Of a stretch of 64,000 nucleotides of DNA, positions 26,819 to 36,488 are shown piece after piece. The DNA is from VAZQ01 sp963739175 (GTDB lineage: Bacteria; Pseudomonadota; Alphaproteobacteria; Rhizobiales; Xanthobacteraceae): NCBI GenBank assembly GCA_963739175.1, contig CAVTZH010000003.1, positions 113,416 to 177,415 of the forward strand, in the 5' to 3' direction. The notes beneath the pieces are model-generated. The model was not told where the DNA came from and did not search any database. It worked only from the letters and a program-made list of their open reading frames with translations. Positions within the stretch are counted from its first letter, which is position 1. Each line of letters starts with the position of its first letter. The position numbers were made by a program, and so were the translations under genes.

Positions 26819-27397
26819 ATGAGTGAGCCGAACCAGCCGCGTTTCTCAAAATTCGCGATGGAAGATTTGAACGAGCAGCAGAAGCGCGTCGCCGAGCGGA
26901 TCATGAAGGTGTCGAGCGCCGGCCTGGGCGGGCCCTACAGCATCCTGCTGCGCAGCCCGGTGCTGGCCGAGCGCTATCTCGGCATGACCGACTATCTGCG
27001 GTTCGAGACCTCGCTGCCGCATCGGCTCAACGAGCTTGCGATCCTGATCGAGGCGCGGTTGTGGGACGCGCAATACGAATGGTGGGCGCATTACCCGATC
27101 GCAATGCGCGCGGGCGTCTCGCCGGAGGTGGCGGAGGCGATCCGCAACGGCCTGCGCCCGGCGTCCATGAAAGAAGACGAAGAGGTCGTCTACGACGTCT
27201 GCATCGAATTGTTGCGCGACCGCAATCTCACCGACGCCACCTTCGAGCGGGCCAAGAAAGTGCTTGGCGAGCAGCCGAGCATCGACCTGATCGCGGTCGC
27301 GGGCTTCTACGTGATGGTGTCGTCGGTGCTGATCGCCGGCCGGGTCGGCATCCCGGACGGCAGCCCGCCGCCACTGCCGGTGCTGGTAAAGAAGTAA
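26819..27397 (+). CDS. Carboxymuconolactone decarboxylase (CMD) family protein
   Basis: A 192-residue all-helical protein of the CMD/AhpD superfamily, with LGGPYSILLRSPVLAERYLG, FETSLPHRLNELAILIEARL and a YEWWAHYPIAMRAGVSPEV block. It lacks the CxxC pair of AhpD, so it is not a peroxidase and is more like the hydrolase/decarboxylase branch. Typical reactions open or decarboxylate gamma-carboxymuconolactone in aromatic breakdown. The ATG at 26819 follows GGGAGAACG. It is divergent from the tct operon with a 150-bp shared upstream region, so it may be controlled with it. Substrate unknown. Confidence 0.8.
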   Translation: MSEPNQPRFSKFAMEDLNEQQKRVAERIMKVSSAGLGGPYSILLRSPVLAERYLGMTDYLRFETSLPHRLNELAILIEARLWDAQYEWWAHYPIAMRAGVSPEVAEAIRNGLRPASMKEDEEVVYDVCIELLRDRNLTDATFERAKKVLGEQPSIDLIAVAGFYVMVSSVLIAGRVGIPDGSPPPLPVLVKK

Positions 27398-27616
27398 GGG
27401 GGCCTGCCCGCCACGATTTCGGCTTCAACGGCAGCCTGCCACGTACCGATTCAGTGTCGTCGTAGAGCAGGCGGATATCTCTCGCTGCAATCCGACGGCA
27501 ATTAGGAATGCGACAGCGTCCGCTTCGATGCGACAGGCCTTTACGGCGGCTTCATATAAATGCAATCATAAATGTATGTGGTAGGGCGCTGCCATCATCC
27601 CGCGTGGGAGGAAAAG

Positions 27617-30400
27617 ATGAACGGGGCGAAGCGCAGAAACGAGCTGGTCGCATTCATCAAACGAGTTCTCAAGCGCAATCCCGAACTAGAGCGGCAGTAC
27701 GCGCAATATCTGGCAGGTGCTGGCGCGGCGGCAGGGCTCGAGGCGGTGGCACCACGCGCGGACGATTTGCCGACGCTGCTGCAAAGGAGCCCGCTTGCCG
27801 CCCTTGAGACGATCGTCTCCGAAGAACGGCCCGTGCTCTTCATCGAAAAGGACGGGCTGAATTTCCAGGACGCCGCGGTGATCGGCGCCGAAGCCCGGCG
27901 GCTCATGGCGTTGTCGGAGACGCACCGCGACGTCGCCGAGCGCATGCTGGACAGGGTCGGTCGCATCGACCTCATCGACTTTCCCGGCGGCGCGCCATTT
28001 GCCGGAACGGGTTGGTTGATCGATGCCGGGATTATCGTCACCAACCGCCACGTGGCTGACGCCTTCGCGCGGCAGCAGGGGCGCGCTTTCGTTTTCCGCC
28101 AGGGCAGCACTGGCGGGCCGATGGGCGCGGCGTGGGACACTGGGCATCTTCGTGACAAAGCCGTAACCGGCCTCCGCAGACAGATCGCCGAAGTGCTCTA
28201 TATAGAGCCGGAGGACGGTCCCAACGACATCGCATTCTTGAAGCTGGCGTCGACCGGCGCTGGCGACGAGCTGCCACCCTTCGAGATCGCGCCGTCCGAT
28301 GCCAAGGAAGAGGCACTCGTATTCACGCTCGGGTATCCGGCAAAAGCATCCAGGACACGGATTCCCGATCAGGCCCTGATGGAGAAACTTTATCGCGGCG
28401 AATACGACGTGAAGCGCTTCGCGCCCGGTTTCGTCACCGAGCCCCGCTCCGGCCGGACCACACACGACTGCACGACCTTGGGCGGCAATTCCGGCTCCGT
28501 CGTCGTCGACATGCAGAATGGAAAGGTCGTCGGCCTGCATTACGCCGGCATCTACAAGGAAGCCAATCTTGCCGTCCCGGCAAGCGAGCTCCAGCTCTAC
28601 GTCAAGCAGAAACGGTGGACGCGACCGTTGGTCATCGAGACGGCGCGACCAGCCACGCCGACGCTGCAAGGCGCGGCAAGAGCCGATGGCACGGTCAGTG
28701 TGACGGTTCCGGTCACCGTTACGATCAGCCTGGGCGGCATTGCGGGCGCTGCTGCGGTGCAAGGCCAAGCCACATCGGTCGAGGCGGCCGTCGAGGCGTT
28801 CTGGACGCAGCGGCAGGACGGCGTCGTCGCTGCGCGGGTTGGCTACTTCGATGACAATGGCGAGATCGGCGACACGCCATGCATCGCGGTTTCCGTCCTT
28901 CCGCGCGCGCTGGAGGTGCTGCGCACGAGCGGACCGCAGGTCTTCCAGGGGTATCAGGTGAACTACACGCCGGCCACGGTGGAAGAGCAGCTCGACGCGT
29001 TGATGGATCTGGAGGCCGTGCGCGAACCCAACGCCTATGACGATGATGCGCGAACCGGGGCAGAGTTCGAGCTCAAGCCGGTGCGAGAGCAGATGACGGT
29101 CCGCGCGCATCTCAGCCCTGAATTTGGCTTTGACGAACTGTCGGCGTTCATGAGCGAGGACAGCAGGTCCTGGGTGTCGGCTATCTACGAATTCCGCGGA
29201 TCCGCAATTAGTGACCTCATGGAAGCGCGTATCGGGGCGGGAACCAAGGTGAGGCTTGCGGCCGACTTCAAGACGTTTGCGGAGCCCGACGCAGCGAAGA
29301 ACGAATTCGATGCCGAGAAAACATTTAAGTCTTGGGCAAGAAGATTTCCGGGAAAGTTCGAGCGCATCGCAGTCCCGCTCGGAGCCACCGGCTTGGTTCA
29401 GATGTCCTACCACATCAAGGTAACGGTGCGTGACGACGATCAATTCTGGCTCTCGTCGGGCAATTGGAAGACTTCCTCAAGCCAGCCGGTCATCGATCAG
29501 GATCAGCGCGACAAGGCGACCGAGGAGGATCTGCCGGGTAATCGCGAATGGCACGTCATCGTCACCAGTCCGACTCTGGCCGAGCGCTTCCGCAACCACA
29601 TCATCCAGGACATGAAACGTTCGCATGATCTCGGCGGCAAGGAAGTGCCGGTTCTCGCCGCCGATCGCGAACCGCTGGTCGAGGTTCCGGAGGAACTGCT
29701 GGAGCTCTTGGAGGCGCCAAGAGAGCGGCGGCCGCCCTCACGCCTGAAGGAGCCGCTCGAGGTCTCCGGCCAGATACGCGCCACGCCTCTTCTGACGCCC
29801 GACGAAGAGGGCGCGATCTATTGCGAAGCCGTGTTGAAACTGATCCGCTCGGCGACAGACAGTCTGCTATTTCAAATCCCCTACATCGGGATGCCGAGCA
29901 ATCCCAAGAAGCATCGCGGCTTCATCGATGATCTCATCGGCGCTCTCACCGACAAGCTGGTCTCGCTGCGCGACGCGCGCGTCATATTGCGCGGTGAGAG
30001 CGGCAGGGAATTCTCCCATCCGGCCCACGCTGCCTGGTTCTTCAAGTCCAAGGGTGTCGATATCGACCGGCGCCTTAAATCGATCGTCGACCATCACACC
30101 AAGGGCATGGTCGTTGATGGCAAACGCGTATTGGTCGGCAGCCATAACTGGAGTGGCATGGGCGTCACCACCAACCGCGACGCTTCGCTGATCTTCGAGA
30201 ACAACAAACTGGCCGGCTATTTCGCGGACGCGTTCCAAATCGACTGGGAGCGGGCCGACCGGATCAGACCCAGGCAATTCGTCAAAAAGCCGAAGGACGA
30301 GGAGAGCGCCGTGCTTCTGGTGGCCGATACCGAGGCGCCGGAACGGCCGGGCTATCGGCGCATGCGGCTCTCCGACTACCTGGCGATGATCGACGACTGA
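27617..30400 (+). CDS. Trypsin-like serine protease fused to two HKD phospholipase D motifs
   Basis: A 927-residue cytoplasmic-type protein (no signal peptide) with three parts. Residues 1-115 form a helical N-terminus, starting NGAKRRNELVAFIKRVLKR, possibly an effector-associated domain. Residues 120-330 are a trypsin-like protease with triad His145 (TGWLIDAGIIVTNRHVAD), Asp204 (NDIAFLKL) and Ser292 (GGNSGS). Residues 540-880 hold two HxKx4D motifs, His599/Lys601/Asp606 and His827/Lys829/Asp834 (then GSHNWSGM), as in PLD-superfamily nucleases and lipases. Both enzyme active sites look complete. The start follows GGGAGGAAAAG. The fusion suggests a protease-triggered nuclease or lipase effector, a conflict-system layout, but no defence genes flank it. 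This role is inference. Confidence 0.8.
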   Translation: MNGAKRRNELVAFIKRVLKRNPELERQYAQYLAGAGAAAGLEAVAPRADDLPTLLQRSPLAALETIVSEERPVLFIEKDGLNFQDAAVIGAEARRLMALSETHRDVAERMLDRVGRIDLIDFPGGAPFAGTGWLIDAGIIVTNRHVADAFARQQGRAFVFRQGSTGGPMGAAWDTGHLRDKAVTGLRRQIAEVLYIEPEDGPNDIAFLKLASTGAGDELPPFEIAPSDAKEEALVFTLGYPAKASRTRIPDQALMEKLYRGEYDVKRFAPGFVTEPRSGRTTHDCTTLGGNSGSVVVDMQNGKVVGLHYAGIYKEANLAVPASELQLYVKQKRWTRPLVIETARPATPTLQGAARADGTVSVTVPVTVTISLGGIAGAAAVQGQATSVEAAVEAFWTQRQDGVVAARVGYFDDNGEIGDTPCIAVSVLPRALEVLRTSGPQVFQGYQVNYTPATVEEQLDALMDLEAVREPNAYDDDARTGAEFELKPVREQMTVRAHLSPEFGFDELSAFMSEDSRSWVSAIYEFRGSAISDLMEARIGAGTKVRLAADFKTFAEPDAAKNEFDAEKTFKSWARRFPGKFERIAVPLGATGLVQMSYHIKVTVRDDDQFWLSSGNWKTSSSQPVIDQDQRDKATEEDLPGNREWHVIVTSPTLAERFRNHIIQDMKRSHDLGGKEVPVLAADREPLVEVPEELLELLEAPRERRPPSRLKEPLEVSGQIRATPLLTPDEEGAIYCEAVLKLIRSATDSLLFQIPYIGMPSNPKKHRGFIDDLIGALTDKLVSLRDARVILRGESGREFSHPAHAAWFFKSKGVDIDRRLKSIVDHHTKGMVVDGKRVLVGSHNWSGMGVTTNRDASLIFENNKLAGYFADAFQIDWERADRIRPRQFVKKPKDEESAVLLVADTEAPERPGYRRMRLSDYLAMIDD

Positions 30401-30414
30401 CGCGCGCAGCCATG

Positions 30415-30428
30415 GCGGGCTCGCCCGC
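30415..30428. terminator. Possible bidirectional hairpin between convergent genes
   Basis: GCGGG-CTCG-CCCGC forms a five-bp GC stem in the 45-bp gap between the protease-PLD stop and the cytochrome stop. No T-run follows, so a Rho-independent function is uncertain. Confidence 0.35.
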
Positions 30429-30445
30429 GGTTGCGCCGTTGGCTC

Positions 30446-31696
30446 TTACATCTTCCATGGCGGCTTCGTGCTGAAGCGGGCGCGAAGGAATCTCACCAGC
30501 GCGGATGTCTCCGCTTCCGACAGCTCGCCAAAGGCCGGCATAGACCGGCCAAGAGCGCCCGTCGGAGGCCGGATCCCATGCCGGATCGCCTGTACGACGC
30601 TGTCAGGCACCGGCGCGTGGATCGAGGTTTGCAGCGCCAGCGGCACCGTGGCGCCATTGCTGCGGTGGCATTGCGCGCAGCGTGCTTCGAACACCTTGGC
30701 GCCCGCGGTCAATTCCTTCGGTATTGGCGGTGCGTCCGGATGGCCCCATTCGAGCTTGAGAGCGGCACTCCTGACGGCATCGGCGTCAATCGGCTTTTCT
30801 CCGTCGCGCAGGGTCAGGGCGTAAGCGGCGATCGCAAACACGTCGATCTCGTTCTGCTTGTGCAGGGCATCGACCACTGGCGTCATCGATCCCGCCGCCA
30901 TGCCGTGCCGCGCGTGCCAGCCGTCCATCAGGTAGACGACGAGCTCAACCTTGGTCCACGGTTGCTGCGAGAGATTGTCCTTGTTGAGCGGTGGCGCAAA
31001 CCAACCTTCGGCGCTGCCGCCACCATAGGCTGGCGTCGTTCGTGCGCCCATGAAGTTGCGCGGGCTGTGGCAGGCGCCGCAATGGCCGAGCCCCTCGACG
31101 AGATAGGCACCCTCGTTCCATTCCGCGTCCTTCGACGGATCGGGACGGAACGGGGTCTTATCGAGGAACAACAGCTTCCAGACCCCCAGCGTGGCGCGGA
31201 TGTTATAGGGGAAGCCAAAATCGTTGCCGCGCGTTGTCTCTCGCACCGGCGCGACCGCCGACATCAGGTACGCATAGATCGCGTCAATGTCGGCATCTTT
31301 GACCTTCGTGAAATGATCGTAGGGGAAAGCGGGATAAAGGTGACGGCCATTGCGGTCGACGCCGCTTTTCATGGAGCGACGGAAGGCTTCCTTGGACCAT
31401 GTCCCGATGCCGGTTTCTGGATCCGGCGTGATGTTGGTTGTGTAAATGGTTCCGAACGGAGTCTTGAGCGGAAGGTTGCCGGCAAAGGGCGGTCCGTCCG
31501 GGCGCGTGTGGCACGCAGAGCAGTCACCATAGTTGGCCAGCACACGACCGCGCTCGACCAGCGCCTTGTCGAATGAAGCGGGGTCGGGCCGCGCGATCGG
31601 TGGGATTTCACGCTCGTAGGCGAGGAAGGCAAAGCCAGCCGCCCCGATCACGACCACACCGAAGATTGTCCACAAAGCGATTCGACGGATTCCCAT
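30446..31696 (-). CDS. Membrane-anchored triheme cytochrome c
   Basis: A 416-residue electron-transfer protein with an N-terminal membrane helix (about residues 7-26, also a signal) and three CxxCH haem sites: CSACH (59-63), CGACH (206-210) and CAQCH (340-344). This three-haem layout matches the cytochrome subunits of membrane alcohol/aldehyde and isoquinoline-type oxidoreductases. Later candidate Met ligands include GRSMPAFGELS. It is divergent from the iorA-iorB genes, so it most likely takes electrons from that molybdenum hydroxylase and passes them to the respiratory chain in the periplasm. The pairing is inferred from position and family. Confidence 0.85.
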   Translation of the reverse strand: MGIRRIALWTIFGVVVIGAAGFAFLAYEREIPPIARPDPASFDKALVERGRVLANYGDCSACHTRPDGPPFAGNLPLKTPFGTIYTTNITPDPETGIGTWSKEAFRRSMKSGVDRNGRHLYPAFPYDHFTKVKDADIDAIYAYLMSAVAPVRETTRGNDFGFPYNIRATLGVWKLLFLDKTPFRPDPSKDAEWNEGAYLVEGLGHCGACHSPRNFMGARTTPAYGGGSAEGWFAPPLNKDNLSQQPWTKVELVVYLMDGWHARHGMAAGSMTPVVDALHKQNEIDVFAIAAYALTLRDGEKPIDADAVRSAALKLEWGHPDAPPIPKELTAGAKVFEARCAQCHRSNGATVPLALQTSIHAPVPDSVVQAIRHGIRPPTGALGRSMPAFGELSEAETSALVRFLRARFSTKPPWKM

Positions 31697-31813
31697 TGAT
31701 CCCCCCGTATGCCTTGGGTTCCGATTTTTGCGCTAGCTCAGGAGTTTTGAATCCTGCCGCCCCCAGTATTGGCGTTATTTACGCCTGGGAGTAGTATCAC
31801 TGATGCGTCGAAA

Positions 31814-31832
31814 GGCACCTTGGCAAGGTGCC
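31814..31832. promoter_or_regulatory. Perfect 19-bp palindrome between divergent cytochrome and iorA
   Basis: GGCACCTTGGCAAGGTGCC is a perfect inverted repeat with a 9-bp arm on each side of one base, 45 bp upstream of the iorA ATG and 118 bp from the cytochrome start. Its position in a divergent promoter region suggests an operator for a dimeric regulator. Attenuator hairpin formation is an alternative. Confidence 0.55.
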
Positions 31833-31876
31833 GCGTGGGGCACAAGAACCCTCGGTGCTGGCGAAAGGAAACGCTC

Positions 31877-32338
<462 letters not shown>

Positions 32339-32348
32339 GGAGGCTGAC

Positions 32349-34544
32349 ATGACGAAGCAGATCCTTTCGCGTCGTTCATTCATCCGCACCTCCGTTGCTG
32401 CCGGCGGCGGTCTGATGCTGGGCTTCCACATGCCGGTTGCGTTGGCCGCGAGCATCGGTCCGCGCACGCAGTCGACGACGACCGCCGTCGGCACCGAGAT
32501 CAACGCCTGGATCGTGATCGACAAGGACGGCACGGTCACGCTGCGCATCCCGCACACGGAGCAGGGCCAAGGCGGCATTACATCCGTTGCGATGCTGATC
32601 GCCGAGGAGCTGAACGTCGACTGGGCGAAGATCAAGACCGAGTTCGCCGACGCTAACCGGCACCTGCGCAACAAAAACGAATACGTGACGATGTTCACGG
32701 CCGGCTCACAGCTCGTGCGCTTTCAGCATCGTCACCTGATGGGCGCTGGTGCATCTGCGCGCGAGCGCCTGAAGCAGGCTGCTGCCGAGGCGTGGGGGGT
32801 CGAACGCTCCCAGGTTGAAGCGCGCCTCGGCGTGCTCACGTCAGGCAATCGGACCGGCACCTACGGCGAGTTCGCTGAAGCCGCGGCGAGGGTGAAGCTC
32901 GACAAGGAGCCGGAGATCAACATCGATCCGGCCAAGTGGTGGCTGCTCGGCAAGTCGAAGCAGCGCGTTGACATCCCGAACAAGGTCAACGGCAGCGCGC
33001 AGTATGCCATCGACACCCGCATTCCCGGCATGGTTTACGCCGCGGTGAAGGCATCGCCGGTTCCGTGGGGGACGCTGAAGAGCTACAACTTCGATGCGAT
33101 TAAGAGCCGTCCCGGCGTGATCGCTGTGGTTCCGCTTCGAGCAGTGCCCAAAAGACGCGGCCAGTCCGACCTGCAGGATGCGGTCGCGGTGGTCGCGGAC
33201 ACCTGGTACCGCGCCAAGACGGCGCTCGACCTTCTTCCCGTCGAGTGGGATTTCGGCGACAGCGTCAAGGCCAGCACCGCCAGCTACTACGCGGAAGGCC
33301 ACCGTGCGCTGGAGCAGACGGGCCAGGTCAGCGGAAAGCCCAATCCGCAGGCCGCCGAGATCATCGCAGCTTCCAACAAGGTCGTGACCGCGTCATTCGA
33401 ACGCCCGTTCGAGACCCATGCCCGCATGGAACCGATCAACGCGACGGTGCATGTGCAGGCCGATCGCGTCGACGTCTGGTCACCGACGCAGGATCAGTCG
33501 GTGGCAATCACTCTGGTTGCCGACCAGCTCAAGGTCGATCCGAAGATCGTCTTTGCCCACACCATGTTCCTCGGTGGAGGCTTCGGCGGCAATGGTGCCG
33601 GCGGGACCGGCGTCACCCGTCAGGCGGCCGAGATCTCCAAGCAGGTCGGCAGGCCCGTGAAGGTGATCTGGTCGCGCGAGGAGGACCTGGCGCAGGATAA
33701 GCAGCGTCCGCTCGCGGTCGCGAAGCTCCGCGCCGCCATCGGCGACGACGGCTTGCCCACGGCGCTGTTCACCCGCGCGGCGTGGTTCATCCAGGACGGC
33801 AACGCGCGTGTCGGCAGCGCGAGCGGCGACTATGGCATCTACAACATGCCGTACAAAATCCCGCACCGGCACCACGAGCGGCATGACTTGAAGACTCACA
33901 TCCCGAGCTCGACGCATCGCGCCCCCGGCGCTAACCAGCTCGGCTTCATGGCCGAGAGCTTCGTAGACGAGATGGCGATTGCGGGCGGATGGGATCCGCT
34001 CGAATGGCGCATCAAGTTGACGGAAGGGCTGGACGACTGGCAGCTCGTGCTGAAGACGCTCAAGCAGCACGCAGGCTTCCGGACCGACCTCCCGAAGGGC
34101 GAGGGCATGGGTGTGGCGGTGGTCGAATCGCACGGCACCATTGCAGCGGCTTGCGCCACCGTGACGGTCAGCCGCCGCGGCCGGCTCAACATCGAGAAGG
34201 TCCTCGTGGTGCTGGACGCGGGCCGCGTCATCAATCCGAATGCGGCCACCGAGCAGTGCGAAGGCTCGGTCTGCTGGGAGCTCTCCCATGCCTGGACCGG
34301 TGGGTTGGAGTTGGAAGGCGGTCGTTTCGTCAACACCAACTTCGATACCTACAACCTGTTGCGCATCGACCAGAACCCACATGTCGAGACAGTCTTCGCG
34401 TCTTCCGGTGGCAAGAAATGGGGCGGTCTCGGCGAGCCCGCCGGCCCACCTGCGCCCCCGGCTGTCGCCAACGCCATCTACTATGCGACCGGCAAGCGTA
34501 TCCGTTCGACGCCGTTCCGCATCCACGATCTGACCTGGACTTGA
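32349..34544 (+). CDS. iorB: Molybdopterin-binding subunit IorB, xanthine dehydrogenase family
   Basis: A 731-residue Tat-exported subunit: signal SRRSFIRTSVAAGGGLMLGF, then molybdopterin-binding blocks RIPHTEQGQGGITSVAMLI, PFETHARMEPINATVHVQAD, LGGGFGGNGAGGTG and HRAPGANQLGFMAESFVDEM. The C-terminal GGLGEPAGPPAPPAVANAIY carries the Glu that acts as base in Mo hydroxylases. The Tat signal places the enzyme in the periplasm, where it hydroxylates an N-heterocyclic or aldehyde substrate with water as oxygen source and passes electrons through IorA to the triheme cytochrome. The frame is intact over 2.2 kb. Confidence 0.9.
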   Translation: MTKQILSRRSFIRTSVAAGGGLMLGFHMPVALAASIGPRTQSTTTAVGTEINAWIVIDKDGTVTLRIPHTEQGQGGITSVAMLIAEELNVDWAKIKTEFADANRHLRNKNEYVTMFTAGSQLVRFQHRHLMGAGASARERLKQAAAEAWGVERSQVEARLGVLTSGNRTGTYGEFAEAAARVKLDKEPEINIDPAKWWLLGKSKQRVDIPNKVNGSAQYAIDTRIPGMVYAAVKASPVPWGTLKSYNFDAIKSRPGVIAVVPLRAVPKRRGQSDLQDAVAVVADTWYRAKTALDLLPVEWDFGDSVKASTASYYAEGHRALEQTGQVSGKPNPQAAEIIAASNKVVTASFERPFETHARMEPINATVHVQADRVDVWSPTQDQSVAITLVADQLKVDPKIVFAHTMFLGGGFGGNGAGGTGVTRQAAEISKQVGRPVKVIWSREEDLAQDKQRPLAVAKLRAAIGDDGLPTALFTRAAWFIQDGNARVGSASGDYGIYNMPYKIPHRHHERHDLKTHIPSSTHRAPGANQLGFMAESFVDEMAIAGGWDPLEWRIKLTEGLDDWQLVLKTLKQHAGFRTDLPKGEGMGVAVVESHGTIAAACATVTVSRRGRLNIEKVLVVLDAGRVINPNAATEQCEGSVCWELSHAWTGGLELEGGRFVNTNFDTYNLLRIDQNPHVETVFASSGGKKWGGLGEPAGPPAPPAVANAIYYATGKRIRSTPFRIHDLTWT

Positions 34545-34550
34545 ATTGGT

Positions 34551-34565
34551 CGCCGCTCGGCGGCG
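34551..34565. terminator. Possible hairpin between convergent iorB and malQ
   Basis: CGCCG-CTCGG-CGGCG forms a five-bp stem with a five-base loop in the 30-bp gap between two convergent stops. No T-run is present, so terminator activity is only possible. Confidence 0.35.
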
Positions 34566-34574
34566 TGTTCTCGA

Positions 34575-36323
34575 TCACAGTCCCCTGTTGCCGATGGCGT
34601 CGGCAATGGATGCAAGTTGGGTGTTGAGGCTCTCGAGACTGACCGGCAGCCGCCGTCGCCAGTTAGGATGCTCGTGAATAGTGCCCGGCACATTGACTTG
34701 CTCCACCAGCCCCAGCACGTCTTCCGTCGTCACTACCAGAAGTCTTGACGGCGTCTTGGCGAGAAATCGCGTGATCGATGGATAGTCGAGCGACGGCAGT
34801 CCCTGCCATTTCATCGCGCGCTGCAAGGCGTCGAGCGCGGTGGTGCGATCATCGTTGCTTTCGCCGGGATCGATGCCGAGGCCGCGCTTGACATCGAGAT
34901 CATGCCGCGTGAGCCAGCCGGCGAACGTCGGAAGGTCATGCGTTGCGAACGTTACCAGCGCGTTCTCGCGATAGAGATCGGGCGCGATGAAACCGCCGTC
35001 GGCGGCACGCTCGAACAGCATCACGTGGTACGACCAGAGGCCCCATTCGGCGAGCGTCTCGCGAAAGCCCGGCGGCACCGTCCCGAGGTCCTCGCCGATG
35101 ACGATGCACTTGTTGTGTATGCTTTCGTCGGCAGCCGCGGCCAGCAATGGCTCGAACGGAAACTGGATATAGGCGCCCTGATCGGCCGGCACGCCGCTTG
35201 GGACTAGATAGAGCCGTTTCAATCCCAGAACATGATCGAGCCGGATCGCGCCGGCATATTGCATCGATGCGCGCAGGACCTCGCGGAACGGCGCGCAACC
35301 GGATTCGATCAGCTTGAGCGGATTGACGCCGGCCAGGCCCCAGCGCTGGCCTTGCGTGTTGAGCGCGTCCGGCGGTGCGCCGATCTCGATCTTCGGCAGG
35401 TAGAAATCCTGCTCGTACCAGGCGTCGAAGCCGTCCGGCCGGACGCCGACCGCGAGGTCGAGATAGAGCCCGATCGGAAGCCCGGCGTCACGCGCGCGGT
35501 CGCGGCAGGCGGCGAGCTGCTGATCGGCGATCCATTGCATGTACTCGACAAAGGCAAGCTCGTCGGCGTACTCGGTTCGCAAACGGGCAAGTGCGTCCTG
35601 ATCGGGCTTGCGCCATTCATCGGGCCATTCCCACCAGGGACGTTTGAAGCGCCGGCGCAACAATTCGAATGCAGCGTACGCCGCAAGCCGCGGTCCGCGC
35701 TCGCGCCGGAACGCATCGAACCGCTGCCGGCGCGCGTCGCTGCCGTGCGAATAGAAGTTGTCGTAGGCCAGTGCCAGCGTCGCGGCCTTGATGCTCGCGA
35801 CAGTTACATAGTCGACGAGGTCCTTTTCCCTGAGCGCTTCGATGTCGCTCTGGAATTTCGCCCGCGCTGCTTGCGGAAATTCGGGAACGGCCTCGACATC
35901 GACGTAGAGCGGATTGAGGAAATGCCGGCTGTTGGGAAAATACGGGCTGGCTTCCTCGGGCCGGTCGTCGAACAGGGCATGCAGCGGATTGAGTCCGATC
36001 GCCGCAGCGCCTTGCGCGGCGGCGATGTCGATCAAGTTTGCCAAGTCCGTGAAGTCACCGTGGCCCCAGTTGCGGCGCGAGCGGATGCCGTAGAGCTGCA
36101 CGGCGACCGCCCATGCGCGCTGACCGAGGCTGTCGTCTCCCTGATAGGCGCGCTGGTGGTTAACGATTGACGGCGCCGGCGGTCTGACCGTGCCGTCACG
36201 GGCGCCGATCGCATCGAGAAGGCGCGCCAGCACAGCCTGATCGACCGTCCAATGGCGGCCGAGGCCGTCATGATGCTCGGTCTCAACGCCCCATTGCGCC
36301 GCCCGCTCGAAAATACGGTCCAT
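34575..36323 (-). CDS. malQ: 4-alpha-glucanotransferase MalQ
   Basis: A 582-residue GH77 disproportionating enzyme that moves maltodextrin segments between chains. The catalytic acids are visible: the nucleophile in AIRLDHVLGLKRLYL, the acid/base Glu in CIVIGEDLGTVPPGFRE, and the transition-state Asp in FATHDLPTFAGW. The N-terminal part has SRRNWGHGDFTDLANLIDIA, the usual sugar-binding region. It is divergent from glgB. It recycles short glucans released by GlgX and GlgP in the glycogen cycle encoded here. Confidence 0.92.
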   Translation of the reverse strand: MDRIFERAAQWGVETEHHDGLGRHWTVDQAVLARLLDAIGARDGTVRPPAPSIVNHQRAYQGDDSLGQRAWAVAVQLYGIRSRRNWGHGDFTDLANLIDIAAAQGAAAIGLNPLHALFDDRPEEASPYFPNSRHFLNPLYVDVEAVPEFPQAARAKFQSDIEALREKDLVDYVTVASIKAATLALAYDNFYSHGSDARRQRFDAFRRERGPRLAAYAAFELLRRRFKRPWWEWPDEWRKPDQDALARLRTEYADELAFVEYMQWIADQQLAACRDRARDAGLPIGLYLDLAVGVRPDGFDAWYEQDFYLPKIEIGAPPDALNTQGQRWGLAGVNPLKLIESGCAPFREVLRASMQYAGAIRLDHVLGLKRLYLVPSGVPADQGAYIQFPFEPLLAAAADESIHNKCIVIGEDLGTVPPGFRETLAEWGLWSYHVMLFERAADGGFIAPDLYRENALVTFATHDLPTFAGWLTRHDLDVKRGLGIDPGESNDDRTTALDALQRAMKWQGLPSLDYPSITRFLAKTPSRLLVVTTEDVLGLVEQVNVPGTIHEHPNWRRRLPVSLESLNTQLASIADAIGNRGL

Positions 36324-36488
36324 AGTCAGGAAAGCTCCGGTCGGCGCTCTGCACGCTTATTGAGCACCACAACCCCCTGCGATACTGCTATCTCCAGGGT
36401 GTGTTGTTCGTGTTGTCCCGGGCTCGCAAATCTTGCGCCGCACGTTGAAGCTTTTCAATCGAATTCGATGCGGCGCGAGGATCGCCGC

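Noticed and set aside
27617..30400. Reading the protease-PLD protein as a secreted virulence protease
   Set aside because: No signal peptide or Tat motif at the N-terminus, and the start is fixed by a strong ribosome site.
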